Shown here: in pieces, positions 1 through 5,332 of the stretch
How the letters are laid out: every line of letters starts with the position of its first letter
Position numbering within the stretch: the stretch's first letter is position 1
Assembly: GCA_005240015.1 (NCBI GenBank)
Contig: SBBV01000047.1
Coordinates: 1 to 5,332 of the forward strand
Source of the DNA: Candidatus Odyssella thessalonicensis
GTDB taxonomy: Bacteria > Pseudomonadota > Alphaproteobacteria > Bin65
Length of the DNA: 5,332 nucleotides
Reading direction: 5' to 3'
The notes under the pieces: model-generated
Seen by the model: the letters and a program-made list of their open reading frames with translations, nothing else
What the model was told of the DNA's origin: nothing
The model's database searches: none
Position numbers and translations under genes: made by a program

Positions 1-149
1 ACCAGCGCGTGATCGTAGCCGCCCATCTCGCGAAGGCGGCGCGCCACCGCGGCGCTCAGGGCGGTGCGCGATCACGCCGGCATCGATGCGACCGCGACCA
101 CGGTGGCGCGCCGCCTTCGCGAGATGGGCGGCTACGATCACGCGCTGGT
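1..149. repeat. Left-end fold-back inverted repeat, probable contig-end chimera
   Basis: Bases 1-49 are the exact reverse complement of bases 101-149, separated by a 51-base spacer (50-100). The right arm lies in the conserved GAF coding sequence of the kinase gene and reads naturally there. The left arm has no coding sense of its own and carries an in-frame TAG at 16-18. The simplest reading is that 1-49 is a fold-back copy joined to the true sequence at about base 49/50 during library preparation, amplification or assembly. A real hairpin end is possible but unlikely, because the arms lie inside a conserved protein domain. Confidence 0.9.
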
Positions 150-2637
150 GCTGCGCTTCGACGAACAAGGCCATGGCGAAGTGATTGCCGAGAGCAAGGC
201 GCCGGGTTCGGGCGCGTCGCTGCTGGGCCTTCACCTGGTTGCCGACGAAGTGCCTGCCACGGCGCGCGCGCTCGCGCTCCAGAATCCCATCCGCATGATC
301 CACGATCTGGCTGCCTCACCGGTGCCCATCGTGCCGGCAACCGCCTCCTCCGAAGAGCCGCTCGACCTCAGCGAAGCGATCCTGCGCGCGGCGCCGCCGG
401 CGCAAGTTCAGCTTCTGGCCGGGACAGGCGCGCGCGCCGCACTCATCATGTCGCTGGTGCGCGACCGGCACCTCTGGGGATTGATCGTCTTTCTCCACCG
501 CACACCACGCCGACTTTCGCTTCCGCACCGCTCGACGCTGCAGCTCATGGCCGATGCGATCGCGGTGCGCCTGGCCGCGGCGGAGAATCAGGAGCGCGAG
601 CGCGAGCTTGCACGCCGCCGCCGCGCGCTGACAACGCTCGCCGACGCGTTCGAGCGCGAGGCCGCGGAAAGCGCGGGCGCGATCCTGCGCCGCCACGGCC
701 GCGTCCTGCTGCGCATCGCCGGGGCATCGGGCGCTTGGTGCCACCTGCCCGATGCCGATTTTGGGCTTGGCCAGGTGCCCGCGCCGGAGATCGCCCGGCG
801 CATCGCCGCCCTCTGCCGCGTGCGCGCGGGCAGCGGCGTCTTCGCCACCGACCACCTCGCGAGCCTCGAGCCCTCGCTCGCCGATGCCGCGGCCCTCGCC
901 GCCGGCGCGCTGTTCGTGGCGCTGCCCCGTTCGCGCGGGGCGCTGGTGCTTCTGCGCGAGCAAGCGTCTCTGCCGCGGGTGCGCGAGGCGCAGCAACCGG
1001 GCTGCGTCGGCCTGCGCCATGCGGCCTGGCGGGAGGCGCGCACGCACCACAGCGATCCCTGGAGCGCGGTCGACCTCGCGATGGCGCCGGAGATCGCCGC
1101 CATCGTCGACGAACTGGCGCCGCGCATCGCGGACCGCCGCAACGTGCATCGCGTGCTGCAGAACGAGGCGAAGCTCCGGGCGATTCTCGATGCGACCCAG
1201 GACGGCCTGGTCGTCATCGACCGCACCGGTACGGTTCTCGATTTCAGCCCCGGCGCCGAGCGCTTGTTCCGCTACGCCGCCGCCGAAATCGTCGGCCAGT
1301 CCGTCGAGCGGTTGATTCCCGAGAACCTGCGCGGGCGGCATCGCGCCGGCCTCGCGCGCGCGACCTATGCGCTGCACGCGCGAATCATGGGCGGCGACGG
1401 CCAGCTCCTGGGCCTGCGCAAGGACGGCACGACGTTTCCGTTCGAGCTCACGCTCACCTCGCTCGTGTTGGGCGGCGAGACGCTGTTCATCGGCGCGCTG
1501 CGCGACATCACCGAGCGGCTTGCCGGCGATCAGCGCGACCGCTTCTGGTTCGAGCAGTCCTCGGTCGGCTATTCCGTTTCCGAGCCGACCGGGCAGCGGC
1601 GGCTGCGCGTCAATCCGGCCTTGTGCCGGATGCTCGGCTACAGCGAGCGCGAGCTCCTGTCGATGAACGTGCTCGATACCACGCATCCGGACGACGTTAG
1701 GGCCGTGGCCGAATGGCGCGCGCAGGTGCGCGCCGGCAGCAACAAGCCATACCGCACGCTGCAGCGATTCATCCGCAAGGACGGCAAGATCATCTGGGGC
1801 CGCGTCACGGCGTCGCCGATCCGCGCGCCGGGCTCGGGGCTGGTCGAGATCGTGTCCGAGGTGGTCGAGATCACCGACCTCATGGAGGCGGACGCGAATC
1901 TGCGTGCCGCGCTCACGCGCGCCGAGGCGGCGAGCGCCGCCAAGTCGCAATTCCTCGCCACGATGAGCCACGAGCTGCGCACGCCGCTCAATGCCATCAT
2001 CGGGCTTTCGGAGATGATGACGAGCGAAGTGATGGGCCCGCTCGGCAACGCGCACTATGCCAATTACGTGCGCGACATTCATCGCGCCGGGCGCCATCTG
2101 CTCGATCTCGTCACCGACGTGCTCGATACGAGCCGCATCGAGGCGGGCGGCTATCGCCTGGTTCTGGCACCGCTGGACGCGAGCGGCGTAATTGCCGAGA
2201 CGCATCGCCTCGTGGCGCCGCTGGCGGCCGAGCGCGGCGTCCGCATCAAGCAGGACATCGCGGCGAACTTGCCGCCGATCCAGGGCGACCGTCGCGCGCT
2301 CAAGCAGATCCTGATCAACGTGATGTCGAACGCGGTCAAGTATACGCCGCAGCACGGCTCGGTTGCGATCGAGGCCCGGGCGGAGGACGACCGGGTCGCG
2401 ATCGTCGTGACCGATACCGGCCGCGGCATTCGGCCCGAAGACATTCCCCACGTGACCGAGCCGTTCTATCGCGGCGGCGACGTCTATACGCGCGGCGCCA
2501 CGGGCGGCGCCGGGCTCGGCCTCGCCATCGCCAGCGGCCTCGTCGAAGCGCATGGCGGCTCTCTCGCAATCGCGAGCAAGGTGGGCGAGGGCACGGCGGT
2601 TACGATGAGGTTCCCGGTCGCGTCCTCAGCGCCTTGA
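52..2637 (+). CDS. Phytochrome-like GAF-PHY-PAS-PAS sensor histidine kinase, 5' partial
   Basis: Residues are numbered from the GTG at 64 (857 aa). That GTG is not the true start: the frame reads A-A-L-R-A before it, and the usual N-terminal PAS domain is missing off the window. Domains in order: phytochrome GAF about 1-170, a connecting helix 171-210, PHY-like 211-355, PAS 365-487, PAS/PAC 492-607, a signalling helix 605-628, HisKA 624-690 and HATPase_c 741-855. The kinase is complete: phospho-acceptor His636 in S-H-E-L-R-T-P, N-box Asn752/Asn756, G1 D784-T-G-R-G and G2 G-A-G-L-G-L at 815-820. No membrane segment is visible, so it is likely cytoplasmic. No receiver domain or partner response regulator is present. 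GAF hallmarks remain (Y24-D, R31-F, G-H-G-E-V-I-A-E, R77, R108, L137-W-G-L-I), but most bilin-contact residues are substituted (see findings). The kinase call is very secure. Phytochrome ancestry is secure from these motifs. Light sensing is doubtful. Confidence 0.93.
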   Translation, partial: ALRAVRDHAGIDATATTVARRLREMGGYDHALVLRFDEQGHGEVIAESKAPGSGASLLGLHLVADEVPATARALALQNPIRMIHDLAASPVPIVPATASSEEPLDLSEAILRAAPPAQVQLLAGTGARAALIMSLVRDRHLWGLIVFLHRTPRRLSLPHRSTLQLMADAIAVRLAAAENQERERELARRRRALTTLADAFEREAAESAGAILRRHGRVLLRIAGASGAWCHLPDADFGLGQVPAPEIARRIAALCRVRAGSGVFATDHLASLEPSLADAAALAAGALFVALPRSRGALVLLREQASLPRVREAQQPGCVGLRHAAWREARTHHSDPWSAVDLAMAPEIAAIVDELAPRIADRRNVHRVLQNEAKLRAILDATQDGLVVIDRTGTVLDFSPGAERLFRYAAAEIVGQSVERLIPENLRGRHRAGLARATYALHARIMGGDGQLLGLRKDGTTFPFELTLTSLVLGGETLFIGALRDITERLAGDQRDRFWFEQSSVGYSVSEPTGQRRLRVNPALCRMLGYSERELLSMNVLDTTHPDDVRAVAEWRAQVRAGSNKPYRTLQRFIRKDGKIIWGRVTASPIRAPGSGLVEIVSEVVEITDLMEADANLRAALTRAEAASAAKSQFLATMSHELRTPLNAIIGLSEMMTSEVMGPLGNAHYANYVRDIHRAGRHLLDLVTDVLDTSRIEAGGYRLVLAPLDASGVIAETHRLVAPLAAERGVRIKQDIAANLPPIQGDRRALKQILINVMSNAVKYTPQHGSVAIEARAEDDRVAIVVTDTGRGIRPEDIPHVTEPFYRGGDVYTRGATGGAGLGLAIASGLVEAHGGSLAIASKVGEGTAVTMRFPVASSAP

Positions 2638-2655
2638 CGAGCGCGCGGCCGCTCT

Positions 2656-2675
2656 GCATTTCTTTGCGAAAATGC
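2656..2675 (+). other. AT-rich patch with a small inverted repeat upstream of the dioxygenase gene
   Basis: In the 55-base gap between the kinase stop and the dioxygenase start, GCATTT (2656-2661) and AAATGC (2670-2675) can pair as a six-base stem around an eight-base loop. The stretch is unusually AT-rich for this window and ends just before the Shine-Dalgarno sequence. It could be part of a promoter or a weak mRNA hairpin, or it could be chance. There is no U-run, so it is not a standard intrinsic terminator. Confidence 0.2.
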
Positions 2676-2677
2676 CG

Positions 2678-2684
2678 AGGAGGA
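2678..2684 (+). promoter_or_regulatory. Strong Shine-Dalgarno sequence that sets the dioxygenase start
   Basis: AGGAGGA at 2678-2684 lies eight bases before the ATG at 2693. An in-frame ATG at 2672 lies upstream of this site and would put it inside the coding region. That start would add seven residues (M-P-R-R-T-A-A) with no ribosome binding site of its own. The spacing therefore selects 2693. It is the clearest ribosome binding site in the window. Confidence 0.8.
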
Positions 2685-2692
2685 CCGCCGCG

Positions 2693-3625
2693 ATGGTCAA
2701 GGTGCAGGACATCATCTACGTCGCCCACCGCGTTCCCGACCTGGATCGCATGGAGGCGTTTCTCACCGATTTCGGCATGATCCGGGCCGAGCGCACGCCC
2801 GATCGCCTGTTCATGCGGGGGGCCGGCACGCGCCCCTTCATCCACATGACCGAGAGGGGCGAACCGGGCTTCGTCTCCTGCGGCTTCGCCGCTTCCTCGA
2901 TGGCCGATCTCGAGAAGCTCGCCGGCAAGAACGGTGCATCCGGATTTGAGACGCTGGACGGACCGGGCGGCGGCAAGCGCGTCAGGCTCGAGGGGCCCGA
3001 CGGATTCCGTGTCGACGTCTGCTACGGCATGGGCACCGTACCCGAACTGCCGATTCGCGAGCCGCTCGTGCTCAACTACGCGCGCGACAAGAACCGCTAT
3101 GGCGGTCTGCAGCGCCCGCAGAAGGAGCCGGCGCGCATCAACAAGATCGGCCACTGCGTCTGGAAGGTCTCGGACGCCGACAAAGCCGTGAAGTGGTTCT
3201 GCGACAATCTCGGCATGATGATCACCGATCGCCTCTATGTTCCCGATAACGAGAAGCAGACGCTCGGCACGTTCCTGCGCATGGACCGCGGCCCGGCCTG
3301 GACGGATCACCACACGATCCTCTGCCTCAACAGCCCCGACGAGGTGAAGATCCATCACTGCTCGTTCGAGGTGCAAGACTACGACGCGGTCCACATCGGC
3401 GGCCAATGGATGGAGGAGAAGGGCTGGAAACGCGAATGGGGCATCGGCCGCCACATCCTCGGCAGCCAGGTGTTCGACTATTGGCGCGATCCCTGGGGCC
3501 ACATGTTCGAGCACTACGCCGACGGCGACTTGTGCACCGCCACCACCAAGGCCGGCAACTATCCGGGCGTGCCGGAGATGCTCTACCAGTGGGGCCCGCC
3601 GGTCTCGCCGACGTTCTTCAATTAG
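2693..3625 (+). CDS. Type I extradiol (catechol-type) dioxygenase, VOC fold
   Basis: A 310-aa protein with two vicinal-oxygen-chelate modules (about 4-115 and 150-285), the size and layout of 2,3-dihydroxybiphenyl 1,2-dioxygenase (BphC). Such enzymes use Fe(II), sometimes Mn(II), and O2 to open a catecholic ring beside the two hydroxyls. The probable metal ligands are His154 (I-G-H-C-V), His222 (H-H-C-S-F-E-V; His221 is adjacent) and Glu273 (M-F-E-H-Y). Active-site counterparts of BphC His195, His241 and Tyr250 are His206 or His207, His254 and Tyr263. The spacings 254-263-273 equal 241-250-260 of BphC. Residues 252-273 fit the extradiol PROSITE-type pattern (G-x-H ... Y-x-x-D-P-x-G ... E) except Asp262 where a hydrophobic residue is usual. 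The gene follows the kinase by 55 bp and may be co-transcribed. Ring-hydroxylating or downstream meta-cleavage genes are absent from the window, so the substrate is unknown. A non-aromatic VOC role is a less likely alternative. Confidence 0.85.
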   Translation: MVKVQDIIYVAHRVPDLDRMEAFLTDFGMIRAERTPDRLFMRGAGTRPFIHMTERGEPGFVSCGFAASSMADLEKLAGKNGASGFETLDGPGGGKRVRLEGPDGFRVDVCYGMGTVPELPIREPLVLNYARDKNRYGGLQRPQKEPARINKIGHCVWKVSDADKAVKWFCDNLGMMITDRLYVPDNEKQTLGTFLRMDRGPAWTDHHTILCLNSPDEVKIHHCSFEVQDYDAVHIGGQWMEEKGWKREWGIGRHILGSQVFDYWRDPWGHMFEHYADGDLCTATTKAGNYPGVPEMLYQWGPPVSPTFFN

Positions 3626-3634
3626 CCGCTCTGC

Positions 3635-4114
3635 TCACACACCCGGCTTCTTGTAGGCGCCGACACCGACGATGAAATTGCCGACGCGGACGATGTAGCT
3701 CGCCTTGGGCTCCATCTTGCGCGTGCAGGGGTTGTACCAGGCGTACTCGACCCAGCCCTTGCCCGCGTCGAGCGCGAGGCGGCGCATGCGCGTGTAGATG
3801 CCGCCGCTGGCTCCGTCGTCGGTGCCGTCGGCGACGCCGACGCGGGAGCCCACCGTCTCGGGCCAGCCGCCGCTCGCGCGCAGCGTGCCCTCGAAATCGA
3901 ACACGAACACGTAGAGATCGCCGGCCACGAAGCCGCCTTGTCGATTCATGAAGCGGGGAAACGCCACGTCGGGGCCGGTTTTGGCGAGAAAGCCGGCGGC
4001 GCGCTCGGCCAGCGCCTTCGCGGCCTCGAGCGTCGCGGTCGGGCACGGATCGGATCCGCGCGCCGGCGCCGCCGCGAGCACGAGCAGAAGCAGGAGAACG
4101 CCGGTCTTGCGCAT
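3635..4114 (-). CDS. Exported single-Cache-domain protein
   Basis: A 159-aa protein. Residues 1-20 form a signal peptide: M-R-K-T, a leucine-rich core, then A-P-A-R-G with likely cleavage before Ser21. The mature part matches the single Cache type 2 fold: helix about 28-46 (L-E-A-A-K-A-L-A-E-R-A), then G-D-L-Y-V-F-V-F-D at 65-73, G-W-V-E-Y-A-W at 120-126, E-P-K-A-S-Y at 135-140 and V-G-N-F-I-V-G-V-G-A-Y at 144-154. No transmembrane or signalling domain follows, so it is a free periplasmic ligand-binding module rather than a receptor. The start was chosen at 4114 because it opens directly on the signal peptide. An in-frame ATG at 4141 would add nine residues (M-R-H-R-T-A-R-A-P). Neither start has a convincing ribosome binding site. 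It is last in a minus-strand series, 33 bp after the PhyH gene, and ends 9 bp from the convergent dioxygenase gene. The ligand is unknown. Confidence 0.82.
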   Translation of the reverse strand: MRKTGVLLLLLVLAAAPARGSDPCPTATLEAAKALAERAAGFLAKTGPDVAFPRFMNRQGGFVAGDLYVFVFDFEGTLRASGGWPETVGSRVGVADGTDDGASGGIYTRMRRLALDAGKGWVEYAWYNPCTRKMEPKASYIVRVGNFIVGVGAYKKPGV

Positions 4115-4147
4115 GGGTGCCCGCGCCGTTCGATGCCGCATCTTAGC

Positions 4148-4978
4148 CTAGGCCGCGGGGCGCGGCCAAACGCGCGGGAACAGCGCGCACTCCATGCGGT
4201 CGCCGGCGACGAGCCCGTGGCCTTCGATCGGCGGCGAGATTTGACCGACCCGCTCGGCATAACGCGCGTCGGCGCCGAGCCAGCGGGTCGAGTAGGCCCG
4301 CCGCCGGCGCGCGAGCGAGGCGTTGCCGGGTGCGCCATGCAGCGTCAAGCCATGAAACGCAATGCAGTCGCCGGGCTCGACCGTCCAGCCGAGCAGCACG
4401 TAGCGGTCGCGCGCGGCGTCGATGTCCGGCACCGGCTCGAAGCGCGGATCGGACACGGCGAGGTCGGTCGCGTTCTTGAAAAACCGCGGCTGGAACCAGC
4501 GTCCCCAGCGGTGCGAGCCCTTGACGTATTCGACCGAGGTCTCGCGCGCGACCGGATCGAGCGGCAGCCAGAGCGAGACGATCTGATCGCCGTCGACCGG
4601 ATAGTAGGGCTGGTCGTGATGCCACGGCGTCGGCTCGAGCGTGCCCGGCTCCTTCACCAACAGATGGTCGTGATAGAATGAGATCGTGGGGCTGCCCATA
4701 AGCGCCGCCGCGATCGCGGCCGCCGGCGAGTTCAGCGCGAAGTCGCGGCAGGCCGGCCAGCGCCGCCAGAGTTGGAAGTCGACGAAGAACAGGCCTGGAT
4801 TGCCGGGCGGTGTATTGATGCGCACCATCGGCCCGGGCGCCGCCATGTCGGCCTCGATGTCGCGCGCCAACGCCTCGATCCAGTCGCGGTCGAACAGCCC
4901 GCGCAAGCATACGGCGCCATCGGCGCGGTAGCGTTCCACCTCTTCGTCGGTGATGCGCCGCAGCGGTTCGCGATTCAT
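4148..4978 (-). CDS. Phytanoyl-CoA dioxygenase (PhyH) family Fe(II)/2-oxoglutarate oxygenase
   Basis: A 276-aa protein, a normal full length for the family. PhyH-type enzymes hydroxylate (or otherwise oxidise) a small molecule using Fe(II), O2 and 2-oxoglutarate, releasing succinate and CO2. The facial triad is visible: His120 and Asp122 in W-H-H-D-Q-P-Y-Y, and distal His214 in L-T-L-H-G-A-P-G-N. One arginine of the R224-R227 cluster lies 10-13 residues after His214, where the 2-oxoglutarate-binding arginine is expected. The N-terminus (I-T-D-E-E-V-E-R-Y-R-A-D-G) is the typical family opening, supporting the ATG at 4978. No signal peptide is seen, so it is cytoplasmic. It starts 22 bp after the protease stop and ends 33 bp before the Cache gene, suggesting an operon. 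The ribosome binding site is poor. Members include bacterial phytanoyl-CoA, ectoine and natural-product hydroxylases. The substrate cannot be assigned. Confidence 0.88.
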   Translation of the reverse strand: MNREPLRRITDEEVERYRADGAVCLRGLFDRDWIEALARDIEADMAAPGPMVRINTPPGNPGLFFVDFQLWRRWPACRDFALNSPAAAIAAALMGSPTISFYHDHLLVKEPGTLEPTPWHHDQPYYPVDGDQIVSLWLPLDPVARETSVEYVKGSHRWGRWFQPRFFKNATDLAVSDPRFEPVPDIDAARDRYVLLGWTVEPGDCIAFHGLTLHGAPGNASLARRRRAYSTRWLGADARYAERVGQISPPIEGHGLVAGDRMECALFPRVWPRPAA

Positions 4979-5000
4979 CGGGGCGGCGCGGCAGAAGCCG

Positions 5001-5286
5001 TCAGTGCAGGCGCGGCGACTTCAGGAAGCTCGCGCGGTCGGCGGTCTTGATCGTGCAGCGGCGCGGCTTGCCGTCGCGCAGGAACGTCATCGGGATTTCC
5101 GTGCCCGCCTTGCCGAACGCCCACACCGTGCGCCAAAGATCGGCGAGGTTGCCGACCGGCGCGCCGGCCACATCGATGACGATGTCGCCCGGGCGCACGC
5201 CGGCTCGCTCCGCCGGCCCCTTGGCCGCGAGGCCGACCACCAGCAGCCGCTCCTCCGCCTCGGTGGCGTAGAAGCCGAGCCACGGC
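5001..5286 (-). CDS. C-terminal PDZ domain of an HtrA-like (S1C) serine protease, 5' partial
   Basis: About 94 residues are readable before the fold-back at 5287, ending in K-S-P-R-L-H and a TGA at 5001-5003. They make a nearly complete HtrA-type PDZ domain: carboxylate-binding loop P-W-L-G-F-Y, then V-V-G-L, G-P-A-E-R-A-G-V-R-P-G-D-I-V, a central L-A-D-L-W helix, and the last strand G-K-P-R-R-C-T-I. The order and the ending resemble trypsin-like S1C proteases of alphaproteobacteria with one PDZ domain; that assignment is from memory of the family. The protease domain with the His-Asp-Ser triad and any signal peptide would lie beyond the window, so activity cannot be judged. A GTG at 5240 could be mistaken for a start, but the frame stays open upstream through conserved PDZ residues. 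It is the most upstream gene seen of the minus-strand group, 22 bp before the PhyH start. Confidence 0.83.
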
Positions 5287-5332
5287 CGCGCCGGTCGGCA
5301 ACCTCGCCGATCTTTGGCGCACGGTGTGGGCG
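5118..5332. repeat. Right-end fold-back inverted repeat, probable contig-end chimera
   Basis: Bases 5287-5332 are the exact reverse complement of 5118-5163 (46 bases), with a 123-base spacer (5164-5286). The left arm encodes part of the PDZ domain on the minus strand (around V-G-N-L-A-D-L-W). The right arm breaks that reading frame and ends exactly at the last base of the window. This is the same architecture as the opposite end with unrelated sequence, which points to a process artefact, not a mobile element or paired terminal repeats. Confidence 0.9.

Noticed and set aside
64..66. GTG 64 as the genuine start codon of the kinase
   Set aside because: The frame continues upstream through family-like residues (A-A-L-R-A) to the fold-back junction, there is no good ribosome binding site, and starting there would cut into the phytochrome sensory module.
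1367..1450. FixL-type heme PAS domain suggested by the R-K-D-G-T-T-F-P motif
   Set aside because: Aligned on that motif, the position of the FixL heme histidine is Arg440. His438 is two residues off, and the motif itself is common in PAS domains that carry no heme.
9..1700. A 563-codon plus-strand open frame overlapping the kinase in another frame
   Set aside because: It begins inside the fold-back copy, is low-complexity Arg/Ala/Pro sequence, and lies over well-conserved domains in the true frame.
316..2553. A 745-codon open frame antisense to the kinase gene
   Set aside because: Long antisense frames are expected in GC-rich coding DNA where third positions are G or C. Its translation is arginine- and alanine-rich with no recognisable domain, while the plus strand encodes clear GAF, PAS and kinase motifs.
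3938..4681. A 247-codon plus-strand open frame over the Cache and PhyH genes
   Set aside because: It has no recognisable domain and overlaps two minus-strand genes that have clear signal peptide, Cache and His-x-Asp...His motifs.
4975..5322. A 115-codon minus-strand open frame across the right end
   Set aside because: It starts in the fold-back arm and runs in a different frame from the PDZ sequence. It exists only because of the chimeric end.
1..5332. The two end repeats as terminal inverted repeats of one transposon
   Set aside because: The left and right repeats are unrelated in sequence, each pairs only with adjacent sequence at its own end, and no transposase is present.

Overview
The window is a GC-rich, gene-dense bacterial fragment with no rRNA, tRNA, CRISPR array or mobile element that I can see. 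The gene families and codon use look like an alphaproteobacterium, probably from a metagenome. That placement is inferred from family resemblance, not from a marker gene. Both ends stop in fold-back inverted repeats (arms 1-49 / 101-149 and 5118-5163 / 5287-5332). These copy neighbouring coding sequence in reverse and look like contig-end chimeras. The trustworthy native sequence is therefore about 50-5286.

Left half, plus strand. A large hybrid sensor histidine kinase (to 2637, 5' end missing) has a phytochrome-type GAF-PHY sensory core, two PAS domains and a complete HisKA/HATPase_c kinase. It is followed after 55 bp, behind a strong ribosome binding site, by a type I extradiol ring-cleavage dioxygenase of the vicinal-oxygen-chelate fold (2693-3625). 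Its recognisable metal and acid-base residues are all present.

Right half, minus strand, converging on the dioxygenase with only 9 bp between the stop codons. Reading in the direction of transcription there are three genes: the C-terminal PDZ end of an HtrA/S1C-like serine protease (truncated by the window edge), a PhyH-family Fe(II)/2-oxoglutarate dioxygenase (4148-4978), and a small exported single-Cache-domain protein (3635-4114). Their gaps are 22 and 33 bp, so they are probably one transcript.

The most interesting item is the kinase. Its GAF domain aligns without gaps to the bacteriophytochrome bilin pocket. Yet nearly every conserved pocket residue is replaced (D207E, Y176L, H260Q, Y263L, H290L, S272A and S274I in DrBphP numbering), and the PHY tongue motifs are eroded too. 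The kinase catalytic residues remain intact. It looks like a phytochrome-derived sensor that has given up canonical bilin and light sensing for some other input. No pathway links all the genes. The two non-heme iron dioxygenases suggest oxidative catabolism, but no substrate can be read from the sequence.
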